A stretch of DNA of 64,000 nucleotides from Pseudomonas nitroreducens. GTDB taxonomy: Bacteria > Pseudomonadota > Gammaproteobacteria > Pseudomonadales > Pseudomonadaceae. A model generated the notes under the pieces. The model saw nothing but the letters and a program-made list of their open reading frames with translations. It had not been told where the DNA came from and ran no database searches. Position numbers and translations under genes: made by a program. Positions 28,883 through 37,326 of the stretch are shown one piece after another (within the stretch, counting starts at the first letter, position 1; each line of letters starts with the position of its first letter). The stretch lies in contig NZ_JACHLI010000008.1 of the NCBI RefSeq assembly GCF_014204515.1, positions 124,001-188,000 of the forward strand, written 5' to 3'.

Positions 28883-31441
28883 TCAGAAGTACTGGGTCAG
28901 ACTGAACTTGGCGTTGCGGCCCTGGCTGTACACGCTGTCGCCGGCCAGTGCCGGGTGGTAGTCGCGGTTGAACAGGTTGTCCACGGTGAAGTTCAGCTCG
29001 GTGTTCTCCAGGCCCAGGCGGCGCGGCTTCCAGCTGGCGAACACGCGGTGGGTGTCGTAGCTGTCGTTGACCGTCTGGTCCCAGAAGATGTCGCCGACGC
29101 TGGTGCCCATGCCGCCGGAATACTTGTCGCTGGGCAGGCGGTCGGTCTTGCGGACGAACTCGCCCTGCCAGCCGATCTGCGCATCCCAGGACGGGATCTT
29201 GGTGCCCAGGGTGGCGACCCACTTGGCCGGCGGCACGTCGCGCGCCCACACGTTCGGACCCCAGGGGTTGCTGTAGGCGCCGTCGTGCTTGCCGGTCACC
29301 CAGGAGTACGACAGCCCGCCGAACAGCCAGGGGCTGTCGTAGAAGCTCTCGATCTCGAAGCCCTTGTAGGTCACGCCCGGCAGGTTGCGGTAGTTGGACA
29401 GCGGCAGGTAGTCGCCGCAGCTGCCGGAGATGGTGCCGTTGTCGATGGCCTGCTGCTCGCAGCCGACGCTGCGGGTGCGGAAGATTTCGTCCTTGATCTT
29501 GTTCTGGAACAGCGTGGTGCGCACCTGCAGGTTGTCGCCGTTGATGAACAGGTCCGGCAGGTTGACCAGCGAACCGAAGCGCAGCGCGTGGATGCGCTCG
29601 GGGTCGAGGTCGCGGCTGGTGGCGCTGACCGTGCTGCTGTTCTGCACCTCGTACATCTCGTCGATCACCGGCGCACGCCAGGTGCGGCTGTAGTCGGCGA
29701 AGAAGCCCAGGCGCTCGGTGGCGGTCCAGAACAGCGACAGGCGCGGCGACCAGCCGCTGTAGGTCTGCGAGCTGTAGTCGTGGCCCTGGGCGACGTTGTT
29801 GTAGATCGGCGCGTCGTTGTCCTTGCCCTGGTTGCGCACCTGGTCGAAGCGCAGCGACGGGGTGATGGTCACGCTGCCCAGGGTCAGCGCGTCCTGGAGG
29901 TAGGCGCTGTTGGTGTTCTGCTTGCCGCTGGGCATGAAGGTCGGCTGGAAGTGCCCGTAGTTGTAGCGCGCGGTGTTGTAGGTGGAACCGGGGATGAACA
30001 TGTCGGTGGTGCGGGTGTGGCGGTGGAACTGCGTGCCCACGGTGAAGGCATGCTGCACCGGACCGGTGTCGAACAGGCTGGTGTTGCGCAGCTCCAGCAC
30101 CTTGTCCTTGTAGTCGGTGTCCATCTTGCGGCCACCGGTGGCGACCTGGAAGAAGGCGTCCGGATTGCGCTCGTCGGTCTGGTCGATGTGCGACTCGGAG
30201 TACTGCACCATCAGGTCGATCAACGGGTTATCCACAGGGTGGTATTCGTACTTGCCCGACCAGGTGGTGTCAGTGGTGTCGCGGTGCGCCAGCAGGCGCT
30301 TGAGCGCGGCCTCGTAGCCGTAGCGGTCGATGCTCGACTGGGTCGGCGGCGTCGGGTAGGAGGCCGAGGAGAACGGCGTCCAGCGGGTGCTGTGGGAGCG
30401 GCTGTAGGCCAGGCTGATGTCGTTGTCGAGGTTGGGGTGCAGGTTCAGCTTGAACAGCCCGGCGTCCAGGTCCTGGGCGCTGTTGGGCAGACGGCTGGGG
30501 TTGATCGGGTAGTTGTTGTTCGGATCGGGAATGTGCCCGGCGAGCTTGATGTCGCGGCCATCGCGGGTGGTCAGGTAGGCCAGGGCGTCGACCTTGCGAT
30601 CCTCGGTGCGGCCATAGACCGCGCCGCTGTAGATCTGCTGCTGGTCGTTGGAGTGGTAGCCGTACTTGAGCATGGCGCCGACGTTCTGGTCGTCACGCAG
30701 CATGTCCGGGGCGTCCTTGGTCTCCATGTGCACGGTGCCGCCGAAGCCGCCGTTGCCGTTGAAGACCGAGTGCGGGCCCTTCTCCACCTCGATGCGCTTG
30801 ATCAGCTCCGGCTCGATGAACACGGTGCCCTGCTGGTAGCGCTCGAAGCCGCTCTTGGGTGCGCCGTCGAGGGTGAAGGGCACGTCCTCGGCATCGCCCA
30901 GGCCCCAGATGTTGACGGTCTGCCCGCCCGGCTTGGGCGAGCCGCCCATGGTCACGCCGGGCAGGGTCTGCAGCAGGCTGGGAATGTTGTCGGCCTGGAT
31001 GCGCTCGATGTCCTTGCGCGTCAGGGTCGAACGGCCGACGTTGCTGGAATCCACCGACAGGCCGCTGCCGACGATGGTCTGCGAGTCCAGTTCGATGGCG
31101 TTGTCGCTGAACTTGTCGACCTTGCCCGAACGGCGCACGACGAAGCCGTCGCCCGCCTCCACCAACTCCAGGGACGAACCCTTGAGCAGTTGCTCCAGCG
31201 CTTCACGCACGCTGTAGCGGCCGCTCACCGCCGGTGCCTTGAGGCCGTCCAGCTGGGACGCGTCGTAGAGCACCTGCACGCCGGCCTGCTGCGACAGACT
31301 GCCGATGGACTCGCTGAGCGGCTGCGCCGGCAGGTTCACCTGCCAGTCGGCGGCGCGACTGTACTCGGCCATCATCAGGCTGCCGAGCAGCACGGCGCAG
31401 CCCAGCGGACGCGCGAACGGGAAGTTGAAACGAGACTGCAT
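28883..31441 (-). CDS. TonB-dependent receptor with STN signalling domain, HasR/heme type likely
   Basis: The product has 852 residues. A signal peptide (about 1-31) is followed by a secretin/TonB N-terminal (STN) domain (about 36-85, LPAQPLSESIGSLSQQAGVQVLYD) used for surface signalling, a plug (about 115-235, IPSLLQTLPGVTMGG and KRIEVEKGPHSVFNG) and a 22-strand barrel ending in Phe (SLTQYF). The WRAPVIDEMY and DLDPERIHALRFG segments resemble the FRAP and NPxLxPE regions of heme receptors. With the sigma/anti-sigma pair upstream, the set looks like hasR-hasS-hasI, but no hemophore or Has exporter gene follows. The ATG at 31441 has GGAGGG 8 bases upstream; the longer frame to 31522 lacks one. 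Confidence 0.85.
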   Translation of the reverse strand: MQSRFNFPFARPLGCAVLLGSLMMAEYSRAADWQVNLPAQPLSESIGSLSQQAGVQVLYDASQLDGLKAPAVSGRYSVREALEQLLKGSSLELVEAGDGFVVRRSGKVDKFSDNAIELDSQTIVGSGLSVDSSNVGRSTLTRKDIERIQADNIPSLLQTLPGVTMGGSPKPGGQTVNIWGLGDAEDVPFTLDGAPKSGFERYQQGTVFIEPELIKRIEVEKGPHSVFNGNGGFGGTVHMETKDAPDMLRDDQNVGAMLKYGYHSNDQQQIYSGAVYGRTEDRKVDALAYLTTRDGRDIKLAGHIPDPNNNYPINPSRLPNSAQDLDAGLFKLNLHPNLDNDISLAYSRSHSTRWTPFSSASYPTPPTQSSIDRYGYEAALKRLLAHRDTTDTTWSGKYEYHPVDNPLIDLMVQYSESHIDQTDERNPDAFFQVATGGRKMDTDYKDKVLELRNTSLFDTGPVQHAFTVGTQFHRHTRTTDMFIPGSTYNTARYNYGHFQPTFMPSGKQNTNSAYLQDALTLGSVTITPSLRFDQVRNQGKDNDAPIYNNVAQGHDYSSQTYSGWSPRLSLFWTATERLGFFADYSRTWRAPVIDEMYEVQNSSTVSATSRDLDPERIHALRFGSLVNLPDLFINGDNLQVRTTLFQNKIKDEIFRTRSVGCEQQAIDNGTISGSCGDYLPLSNYRNLPGVTYKGFEIESFYDSPWLFGGLSYSWVTGKHDGAYSNPWGPNVWARDVPPAKWVATLGTKIPSWDAQIGWQGEFVRKTDRLPSDKYSGGMGTSVGDIFWDQTVNDSYDTHRVFASWKPRRLGLENTELNFTVDNLFNRDYHPALAGDSVYSQGRNAKFSLTQYF

Positions 31442-31528
31442 GCAAGGCCCTCCCCAGGGTCGAAAAGCGCTGCGCGTTTCGCAGCGAATGACGGGGAAGA
31501 CCCTCATTCGAGAAAAACCCACACCTGC

Positions 31529-31542
31529 AAATAAAAATATTT
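31529..31542 (-). promoter_or_regulatory. AT-rich palindrome upstream of the TonB receptor gene
   Basis: AAATA-AAAA-TATTT sits about 90 bp before the receptor start in otherwise GC-rich DNA. It may be part of the promoter used by the ECF sigma factor or a weak Fur-type operator. I cannot assign the factor. Confidence 0.35.
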
Positions 31543-31594
31543 CTCAAAAAGACGTGAGAGCCAGATCTCCTGCCCGAAATCCGTGCTGACGCTT

Positions 31595-31630
31595 CCCCCT
31601 CACCCCAGCCCTCTCCCTCAGGGAGAGGGA
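31595..31630. repeat. CCCTCACCCCAGCCCTCTCCC-type palindrome
   Basis: A single copy of the element also found at 15089 and 61234, with the CCCTCTCCCTCAGGGAGAGGG hairpin visible. It lies between the FecR-type gene and the receptor gene and probably weakens cotranscription of the two. Confidence 0.7.
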
Positions 31631-31729
31631 GCAGGTCGTGCCGGCTGATACCCAGGTTTCAACCTGCTCCGATCCATCCCCTCTTCCTTCGGAGCGGGGC
31701 GCGTAGCCAGGTTTGAGTAAGGGGCTCTT

Positions 31730-31800
31730 GTAGGAGCGGACTCCGTCCGCGATGGCTTCCGGCGCGTTGCGGACCTATCGCGGACGGAGTCCGCTCCTAC
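31730..31800. repeat. REPIN, GTAGGAGCGGACTCC family
   Basis: Forward copy beginning at 31730 and reverse copy ending at 31800, about 25 bases apart. It lies downstream of the FecR-type gene. A truncated GTAGGAGCGAG head follows at about 31828. Together with the palindrome at 31595 it fills the 402-bp gap between the anti-sigma and receptor genes. Confidence 0.85.
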
Positions 31801-31843
31801 GAATGGGCGAGCCATGGGAGATACCTGTAGGAGCGAGGGGCGA

Positions 31844-32794
31844 TCAGCGCGGCAGGATCACCGCGCTGCCATCGGCCTTGCGCTGCACGCGCACATCCAG
31901 CAGCACCGGCAGGGCCGCGAGGAAGTCGTCCGGGCGGGCCAGGCGCACGTTGCCGGAGATCGGCTTCTGTGCCAGGCGCTCGTCGCCCAGGCGGATGGGT
32001 GCGGCGCGGTATTGCGACAGCTCGTCCACCAGCGCGCCCAGCGGCTGGTTGTGGAAGGCGAGCATGCCGTCGCGCCAGCCGGCGATGGAGGCGATCGGTA
32101 CACGCTCGACCTGCGCCGTCCCTGCCCCGGCGAGCAGCTGCGCACGGTCGCCGGCAAGCAGGGTCTGCTCGCTCGGTGCAGCGATCTGCGCCTGCAACGC
32201 CACCTTGCCGTGGCGCACGGCAACGGTCAGCGCGCCGTCCTCGCGGTGCACGTCGAAGCCGGTGCCAAGGACCCGCACCCGGCTGTCGCCAGCGGTCACA
32301 CGGAAGGGTCGGTCGGCGTCGTGGGTCACTTCGAAATAGGCCTCGCCGCGCAGCAACTGCACATCGCGGAAGCCGCTGGAGTAATCCACCCGCAGCGCCG
32401 AATCCGCCGCCAGGAATACCCGCGTGCCATCGACCAGCGTCACCTCGCGCTGCTCGCCCGGCGCCGTGGTTTGCACCTGTTGCGGATCGGCCAGGCGGCC
32501 GCCGCTGAAGTCATTGGCCAGCAGCAACGCCGCGCAGAACACGCTGGCCGCAGCGAGCCCGCGCCAGGGCAGGTTGGAGCGGCGACGCGGCGCAAGAGCC
32601 GGCCGGCGCACCTGGTCGAGATCGCTCCACAGCTGTTCGATCTCGCGGAAGGCGGATGCGTGCGCCGGGTCTTCCGCCAGCCAGTCGGCGAAGGCCTGGC
32701 GCTCGCGCGTATCCCAGGAGCCCGCGCGCTGGCGGCTGAACCACTTGGCGGCCAGTTCGTCGATCACCTGCTGGCGCTCCTCTTGCGGCGTCAT
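31844..32794 (-). CDS. FecR-family anti-sigma factor
   Basis: This 316-residue protein has the standard order. An N-terminal DUF4880 domain (about 8-50, AAKWFSRQRAGSWDTRERQAFADWLAEDPAHASAF) binds sigma. One membrane helix follows (about 76-94). A periplasmic FecR domain (about 105-210, REVTLVDGTRVFLAADSALRVDY and VRVLGTGFDV) and a C-terminal STN-interacting domain (about 240-316) complete it. It would hold or activate the ECF sigma factor in response to ligand binding by the TonB receptor. Its start overlaps the sigma gene stop by 4 bp (ATGA). Confidence 0.92.
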   Translation of the reverse strand: MTPQEERQQVIDELAAKWFSRQRAGSWDTRERQAFADWLAEDPAHASAFREIEQLWSDLDQVRRPALAPRRRSNLPWRGLAAASVFCAALLLANDFSGGRLADPQQVQTTAPGEQREVTLVDGTRVFLAADSALRVDYSSGFRDVQLLRGEAYFEVTHDADRPFRVTAGDSRVRVLGTGFDVHREDGALTVAVRHGKVALQAQIAAPSEQTLLAGDRAQLLAGAGTAQVERVPIASIAGWRDGMLAFHNQPLGALVDELSQYRAAPIRLGDERLAQKPISGNVRLARPDDFLAALPVLLDVRVQRKADGSAVILPR

Positions 32795-33312
32795 GCTTCG
32801 CCCTCTCCCTGAACGTGCCGCTTGCAGTGCAACAGCGCACTGGCGACGTGCTTCTCCACCATGCTCAGTGAAATCCCCATGCGCCGCGCTACTTCGGGCT
32901 GCGAAAGTCCGTCGAACTTGTGCAGGACGAAGGCCTCGCGGCGCCGTGGCGGCAGGCTGTCGAGCGCCTGGGAAAGCTGTCGAAGATAACGTTGTCGCTC
33001 GAACTGCACCACGGGTTCGCCCCCTTCGGCGGCCGGTTGCTGGTCGGTGTCGCCGGACTCTTCAGGCTCACTGGCGAAGCGCCGGGAGCGCTGCCAGTGA
33101 TCGCGCAGCAGGTTGCGCGCGATCTGGAAGAGGAAGGCGCGCGGCTGCTCCACCTGCTGCCGCGAAGAGGACTTCAGCCACTGGGCGAAGGCGTCCTGGG
33201 CCAGGTCGGCGGCGTCCGCCGAACTGCCCAGCTGCTTGCGCAGGAAGCGCAGCAGTTCGCCATGGAAGGAGCGATAGGCCTGGGATACCGAACGGGAAAA
33301 GCGCTCATCCAT
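32791..33312 (-). CDS. FecI-type ECF sigma factor
   Basis: The protein has 173 residues. Region 2 is FLRKQLGSSADAADLAQDAFAQWL plus PRAFLFQIARNLLRDHWQR. Region 4 is LDSLPPRRREAFVLHKFDGLSQPEVARRMGISLSMVEKHVASAL. This matches iron-starvation ECF sigma factors. It should direct transcription of the TonB receptor gene. The start at 33312 has GGGAGG about 9 bases upstream; a longer in-frame option to 33399 is not supported. A strong Fur box lies about 100 bp upstream, so iron repression is likely. Confidence 0.92.
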   Translation of the reverse strand: MDERFSRSVSQAYRSFHGELLRFLRKQLGSSADAADLAQDAFAQWLKSSSRQQVEQPRAFLFQIARNLLRDHWQRSRRFASEPEESGDTDQQPAAEGGEPVVQFERQRYLRQLSQALDSLPPRRREAFVLHKFDGLSQPEVARRMGISLSMVEKHVASALLHCKRHVQGEGEA

Positions 33313-33412
33313 CGACGCACGCCTCCCGGCGTCGCCGCCCTGCCCCACGCTTGCCCACTGCCACATCGCCCCCTGACCGAGGCACGGGGCCATCGGCAAC
33401 TATCGAATTACA

Positions 33413-33435
33413 CAAATGATAATACATATCATTTG
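33413..33435 (-). promoter_or_regulatory. Fur box upstream of the ECF sigma gene
   Basis: Perfect 8-bp arms CAAATGAT / ATCATTTG flank AATACAT. The internal ATGATAATACATATCAT fits the GATAATGATAATCATTATC Fur consensus well. The site is about 100 bp before the sigma factor start codon, an appropriate distance for Fe-Fur repression. Confidence 0.85.
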
Positions 33436-33467
33436 CGAATTTGAAGCCGCATGAGCGCAGGGATAGC

Positions 33468-33490
33468 AAAAGGCCGCCTTGCGGCGGCCC
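33468..33490 (-). terminator. Intrinsic terminator downstream of the DMT transporter gene
   Basis: On the minus strand, GGCCGCC-GCAA-GGCGGCC is followed by TTTT. It lies 10 bp after the stop of the gene at 33500-34459. Confidence 0.8.
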
Positions 33491-33499
33491 TGGGTTGAC

Positions 33500-34459
33500 T
33501 CAGACGTTGGCGATGCGCGCCCTTCTCGCCCGGTAACTGCGCAGCAGCGAAGGCGCCAGCGCGGTGAGCGCCGAACCGCTGACGACCAGCAAGGCACCGA
33601 CGTAGGCCAGGCCATTGAGGTCTCCGGGCAGCACGAACTCCGGCCACAGCGAGGCCGCGAGGGCCACCGAAGCGAAGGTCACCAGCGGGGTGATCGCCAG
33701 GGTCGCGCTGACCCGCGAAGCCTCCCAGTGCGCCAGTGCCTCGGCGAAGGCGCCGTAGGCCACCAGGGTGTTCAGGCAGCAGGCCAGCAGCAGCCAGCCC
33801 TGCAGCGGCGACAGGTCCAGCGCCTCAAGCGGATGAGCCCAGGGCGTGAGCAGTGCGCCGCAGCCCAGGTAGATCACCATCATCACCTGCACCGAGGTCC
33901 ACTGGGTCAGCAGTTGCTTCTGCGCCAGGCCGTAGAAGGTCCAGATGAAGGCGGCGAAGACCACGATCAGCACGCCGGTGGTGTATTCGCCGAAGGAGCC
34001 GAACAGCTCGGCCAGGCGCTGGTTGAAGAACAGCCCGAAGCCGCAGATCAACACGGCGAGGCCCAGCGCCTGGCCGACGCTGAAGCTCTCCTTGAAGACG
34101 AACAGGCTGCCCAGCAGCAGCAGGATCGGCGCGATCTGGATCACCAGTTGCGTGGTGCCCGGCGTGAGCAGGCGCAGGCCGATCAGGTAGCAGACGTAGT
34201 TGCCGGTCAGCCCCAGGATGGCCACCAGCACCAGGCCCTTGCCGCGCTTGCCCAGCGGCGCAAAGCGCGGCAGCTGGCGGGTGAAACCCAGGTAGATGAG
34301 CAGCAGGCCACCGGACACCACCAGGCGAAACCAGGTGACGGTGATCGGGTCCATGACCTTCAGGACTTCCTTGAGCTTGATCGGCAGGATGCCCCAGAGG
34401 ACGGCGGTGACCAGGGCCAGGAACAGGCCGAACTGCCAGCGGCCGGATGAAACGTGCAT
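33500..34459 (-). CDS. DMT-superfamily (EamA) transporter
   Basis: The 319-residue membrane protein has ten hydrophobic helices in two EamA repeats. Typical segments are LVTAVLWGILPIKLKEVL, WFRLVVSGGLLLIYL and, in the second half, AAFIWTFYGLAQKQLL with ALAHWEASRVSATLAITPLVTF. The family exports amino acids or other metabolites; the substrate is not predictable. The ATG at 34459 with GAGG about 5 bases upstream is preferred over the start at 34489. It is a stand-alone gene with its own terminator. Confidence 0.88.
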   Translation of the reverse strand: MHVSSGRWQFGLFLALVTAVLWGILPIKLKEVLKVMDPITVTWFRLVVSGGLLLIYLGFTRQLPRFAPLGKRGKGLVLVAILGLTGNYVCYLIGLRLLTPGTTQLVIQIAPILLLLGSLFVFKESFSVGQALGLAVLICGFGLFFNQRLAELFGSFGEYTTGVLIVVFAAFIWTFYGLAQKQLLTQWTSVQVMMVIYLGCGALLTPWAHPLEALDLSPLQGWLLLACCLNTLVAYGAFAEALAHWEASRVSATLAITPLVTFASVALAASLWPEFVLPGDLNGLAYVGALLVVSGSALTALAPSLLRSYRARRARIANV

Positions 34460-34576
34460 GAGTGCCTCGACGCGTGTGCGGTCCGCCATGCTAAGTCATG
34501 GCGGGTTCGCCCCATAGGAACAGTTGCGCGGGGCAACTGTTCCGGTCGTCCGTCGACAACGCCGCGTCGCTGGCAG

Positions 34577-34996
34577 TCAGATCAGGGTGGAGAGGCGCAG
34601 CAACCACCAGATCAGGATGATCAGCTGGACGAAGAAGGCGGCGAAGCGAACCCACACCGCCAGTGCCGAGGTGCTGATCAGGTGCACCACCGACTGGACG
34701 ATGCGCGCCACCAGCAGGGTTGGCGCCAGCGGGTCGGTGATCAGCGTCTGCTGGGTGACCATGGCGTAGAGCAGCACGGCGCAGAACAGCGGCACATTCT
34801 CCACGCAGTTGGCGTGGGCACGGGCCAGGCGCTGGCCGAAGGCGCCGGGGGTGTTGCTGCCGTCAGCGGCGAAGGCGTTGACTCTCATGCGGCCGGCCAT
34901 CACCAGCAGGCCGCGCTGGTTGACCAGCAGGATCACCAGCAGCACGGTCCAGGCGACCAGGCCGAGCAGTGCGAAAGCAGAGGGACTCAGGGACAT
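34577..34996 (-). CDS. MAPEG family membrane protein
   Basis: This 139-residue protein has four hydrophobic helices and the MAPEG signature RVNAFAADGSNTPGAFGQRLARAHANCVENVPLF (about 36-69), in which N and R residues contact glutathione in eukaryotic relatives. The family includes microsomal glutathione transferases; the bacterial role is unclear. The start at 34996 has GGAG about 8 bases upstream. The upstream extension to 35071 is not supported. Confidence 0.85.
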   Translation of the reverse strand: MSLSPSAFALLGLVAWTVLLVILLVNQRGLLVMAGRMRVNAFAADGSNTPGAFGQRLARAHANCVENVPLFCAVLLYAMVTQQTLITDPLAPTLLVARIVQSVVHLISTSALAVWVRFAAFFVQLIILIWWLLRLSTLI

Positions 34997-35092
34997 GCGG
35001 GACTCCGTTCTCTTGTTGGTTTGAGCGGAGTCTAGGGGAAGTAGAGCAATTGCTCTAGCGGGGATTTCCACCCGCTCGGAGCATGAGGTTTC

Positions 35093-35174
35093 GTAGGAGC
35101 GGACTCCGTCCGCGAGGTGCCACCGGCCAGCTCGGGACCGCCGGAAATCGATCGCGGACGAAGTCCGCTCCTAC
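35093..35174. repeat. REPIN, GTAGGAGCGGACTCC family
   Basis: Forward copy beginning at 35093 and reverse copy ending at 35174, about 36 bases apart. It lies between the MAPEG gene and ssuF, followed 40 bp later by another REPIN of the sister family. Confidence 0.85.
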
Positions 35175-35214
35175 GCGCGCCGGTAGGGTCTGCGCCAATA
35201 CCTGGCCTGCTTTT

Positions 35215-35292
35215 GTAGGAGCGAGCTTGCTCGCGAACCCGCCCAGCTTCGGAGCCGACTGGAAATTCGTTCGCGAGCAAGCTCGCTCCTAC
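35215..35292. repeat. REPIN, GTAGGAGCGAGCTTGCTCG family
   Basis: Forward copy beginning at 35215 and reverse copy ending at 35292. It directly follows the REPIN at 35093-35174, so two elements with different stems stand in tandem. Confidence 0.85.
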
Positions 35293-35321
35293 AGGGGCCA
35301 CCCCGGCACATACCCGAAACG

Positions 35322-35351
35322 AAAACGGGCAGCCCGTCGCCGGACTGCCCG
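35322..35351 (-). terminator. Intrinsic terminator at the end of the ssu operon
   Basis: On the minus strand a 7-bp stem CGGGCAG / CTGCCCG with an internal GC-rich loop is followed by TTTTC. It lies 20 bp after the ssuF stop codon. Confidence 0.75.
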
Positions 35352-35370
35352 CCCTCTTCCAGCGCCGCAC

Positions 35371-35586
35371 TCACAGCTTGGCGATGGAGACCTCGGTGGA
35401 TTTCACGAAGGCGATCACTTCGCTGCCGATAGCCAGCTCCAGCTCCTTCACGGAACGGGTGGTGATCACCGAGGTGACGATGCCGGCGGCGGTCTGCACG
35501 TCGATTTCCGACAGCACGTCGCCTTCGACGATTTCCTTGATGGTGCCTTTGAACTGGTTGCGGACGTTGATGGCTTTGATGGTCAT
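35371..35586 (-). CDS. ssuF: SsuF-type TOBE domain (molbindin-like) protein
   Basis: A 71-residue single TOBE/Mop domain: MTIKAINVRNQFKGTIKEIVEGDVLSEIDVQTAAGIVTSVITTRSVKELELAIGSEVIAFVKSTEVSIAK matches molbindins along its whole length (quoted here by recognition; the key segments are RNQFKGTI, ITTRSVKEL and FVKSTEV). Such domains bind molybdate as oligomers. In P. putida ssuF, the last gene of ssuEADCBF, encodes this kind of protein and is needed for sulfonate use. Here it lies 42 bp after ssuB in the same position. A GGAG ribosome site precedes the ATG. Confidence 0.88.
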   Translation of the reverse strand: MTIKAINVRNQFKGTIKEIVEGDVLSEIDVQTAAGIVTSVITTRSVKELELAIGSEVIAFVKSTEVSIAKL

Positions 35587-35628
35587 GGCGTAGCTCCTTG
35601 GGAGAATGGGGTCTTCACGAACGTTGGA

Positions 35629-36441
35629 TCAGAGCGCCCAGCGCAGTTGCGTGGGCAGTGGGGAAACCGGTTCCGGCTCGGGCGGCTGGGCCGGCAGCGA
35701 GAGCACGCGTTCGAGCACTTCGGCTTCCAGCGCGGCCAGGCGTGCCGAACCACGGGCGCGCGGCCGGTGCAGTTCGACGTTGAGGTCCAGGCCGATCTCG
35801 CCGTCCTCGATGAGGATCACCCGGTCGGCGATGGCCACGGCCTCGGCGACGTCGTGGGTGACCAGCAGCACGGTGAAGCCATGCTGCTGCCAGAGGTTCT
35901 CGATCAGCTGCTGCATCTCGATGCGGGTCAGCGCATCCAGCGCGCCCAGCGGCTCGTCGAGCAGCAGCAGACGCGGCTGGTGAATCAGTGCGCGGGCCAG
36001 GGCCACGCGCTGCTTCTGCCCGCCGGACAGACCCGCCGGCCATTCGTTGGCGCGGTCGGACAGGCCCACCGCCGCCAGCGCTTCCAGCGCCTTGGGACGC
36101 CAGTCGCCTTTCAGGCCCAGGCCGACGTTGTCGATCACCCGCTTCCACGGCAGCAGCCGCGAGTCCTGGAACATCAGGCGGGTTTCCTCGCGGGCGCTTT
36201 CCAGCGGCGCGGAGCCGGCCAGCAGCTGGCCGTCGCTGGCCTCGTCGAGCCCGGCCAACAGGCGCAGCAGGGTGCTCTTGCCGCAACCGCTGCGGCCGAC
36301 GATGGCGACGAACTGGCCGGCGGGAATCCGCAGGTCGATGCCCTTGAGCACCTCGCGTTCGCCGAAGCGTTTGCGCACGTTCTCCAGCGCCAGCGGGATG
36401 CCTTTCTTGAGTTGTTGCGGTAACTGATTGACTGCGTTCAT
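35629..36441 (-). CDS. ssuB: Aliphatic sulfonate ABC transporter, ATPase subunit
   Basis: The product has 270 residues with Walker A VGRSGCGKST (about 48-57), Q-loop LMFQDSRLLPW, signature LSGGQKQRVALARAL, Walker B LLLLDEPLGALD and H-loop LVTHDVAEAVAIAD. The QDSRLLPW and LSGGQKQRV segments are typical of the SsuB/TauB/NrtD group. It powers sulfonate import with SsuC and SsuA. The start overlaps the ssuC stop by 4 bp (ATGA). A longer in-frame extension upstream is a shadow of ssuC. Confidence 0.93.
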   Translation of the reverse strand: MNAVNQLPQQLKKGIPLALENVRKRFGEREVLKGIDLRIPAGQFVAIVGRSGCGKSTLLRLLAGLDEASDGQLLAGSAPLESAREETRLMFQDSRLLPWKRVIDNVGLGLKGDWRPKALEALAAVGLSDRANEWPAGLSGGQKQRVALARALIHQPRLLLLDEPLGALDALTRIEMQQLIENLWQQHGFTVLLVTHDVAEAVAIADRVILIEDGEIGLDLNVELHRPRARGSARLAALEAEVLERVLSLPAQPPEPEPVSPLPTQLRWAL

Positions 36442-37226
36442 GCCGCACCTCCCTTGACCTGGTAGGCCGGGTGCCAGCGCAGCCAGATGCGTTCCAGGCC
36501 GCGGGCGGCGAGGTCGGCCAGCTTGCCGAGCACGGCGTAGAGCAGGATCGCCAGCACTACCACGTCGGTCTGCAGGAACTCCCGGGCGTTCATCGCCAGG
36601 TAGCCGATGCCGGAGTTGGCGGAAATGGTCTCGGCGACGATCAGAGTCAGCCACATGAAGCCCAGGGCAAAGCGCACGCCCACCAGGATCGAGGGCAGCG
36701 CGCCGGGCAGGATCACCTGGCGGAACAGCGCGAAACCGGAGAGGCCATAGCTGCGCGACATTTCCAGCAGGCCCGGATCGATGTTGCGGATGCCGTGGTA
36801 GGTGTTGAGGTAGATCGGGAACAGCGTGCCGAGGGCGACCAGGAAGATCTTCGCCGACTCGTCGATGCCGAACCACAGGATCACCAGCGGGATCAGCGCC
36901 AGGTGCGGCACGTTGCGGATCATCTGCACGGAACTGTCGAGGAAGCGCTCGCCCCACTTCGACAGGCCGGTGATCAGGCCCAGCACCAGGCCGATGCTGC
37001 CGCCGATGACGAAACCGACGGCGGCGCGCCAGGTGCTGATCGCCAGGTGCTGCCAGAGCTCGCCGCTGACCACCAGGTGGTAGCCGGCCTCGGCCACCGC
37101 GCTGGGCGCCGGCAGGATGCGGCTGGACAGCCAGCCGAACTCCACCGCCAGCTGCCAGATGACCACCAGCCCCACCGGCAGGGCCCAGGGCGCGAGGCGC
37201 TGGGCAAGGTTGTTGGAAACACTCAT
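36438..37226 (-). CDS. ssuC: Aliphatic sulfonate ABC transporter, permease subunit
   Basis: The product has 262 residues with six membrane helices. The EAA loop-like segment is ARSYGLSGFALFRQVILPGALPSILVGVRFALGFMWLTLIVAETI, characteristic of the SsuC/TauC permeases. It forms the membrane channel of the sulfonate importer. It is preceded by ssuD with a 100-bp gap that contains a palindromic repeat (37255-37321) and followed by ssuB with a 4-bp overlap. Confidence 0.93.
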   Translation of the reverse strand: MSVSNNLAQRLAPWALPVGLVVIWQLAVEFGWLSSRILPAPSAVAEAGYHLVVSGELWQHLAISTWRAAVGFVIGGSIGLVLGLITGLSKWGERFLDSSVQMIRNVPHLALIPLVILWFGIDESAKIFLVALGTLFPIYLNTYHGIRNIDPGLLEMSRSYGLSGFALFRQVILPGALPSILVGVRFALGFMWLTLIVAETISANSGIGYLAMNAREFLQTDVVVLAILLYAVLGKLADLAARGLERIWLRWHPAYQVKGGAA

Positions 37227-37254
37227 CTCTTCTCTCCGGATTCTTCGTCGCTAC

Positions 37255-37321
37255 GTAGGGCGCATAACGCGCCAGCGTTATCCGCCATGGCGGATGAAGC
37301 GTTCCGCTTCATGCGCCCTAC
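37255..37321. repeat. Inverted repeat, GTAGGGCGCATAACGC family, in the ssuD-ssuC gap
   Basis: A compact palindrome. The left arm GTAGGGCGCATAACGCGCCA is followed by GTTATCCGCC, and the right arm GGCGGATGAAGCG ends ATGCGCCCTAC. It ends 6 bp before the ssuD stop codon and could form a stable RNA hairpin in the ssu mRNA. Confidence 0.8.
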
Positions 37322-37326
37322 GGCTA

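Noticed and set aside
28844..31534. An 896-codon plus-strand frame opposite the TonB receptor gene
   Set aside because: Same codon-register shadow effect; no ribosome site or recognisable domain, while the minus-strand frame is a clear receptor.
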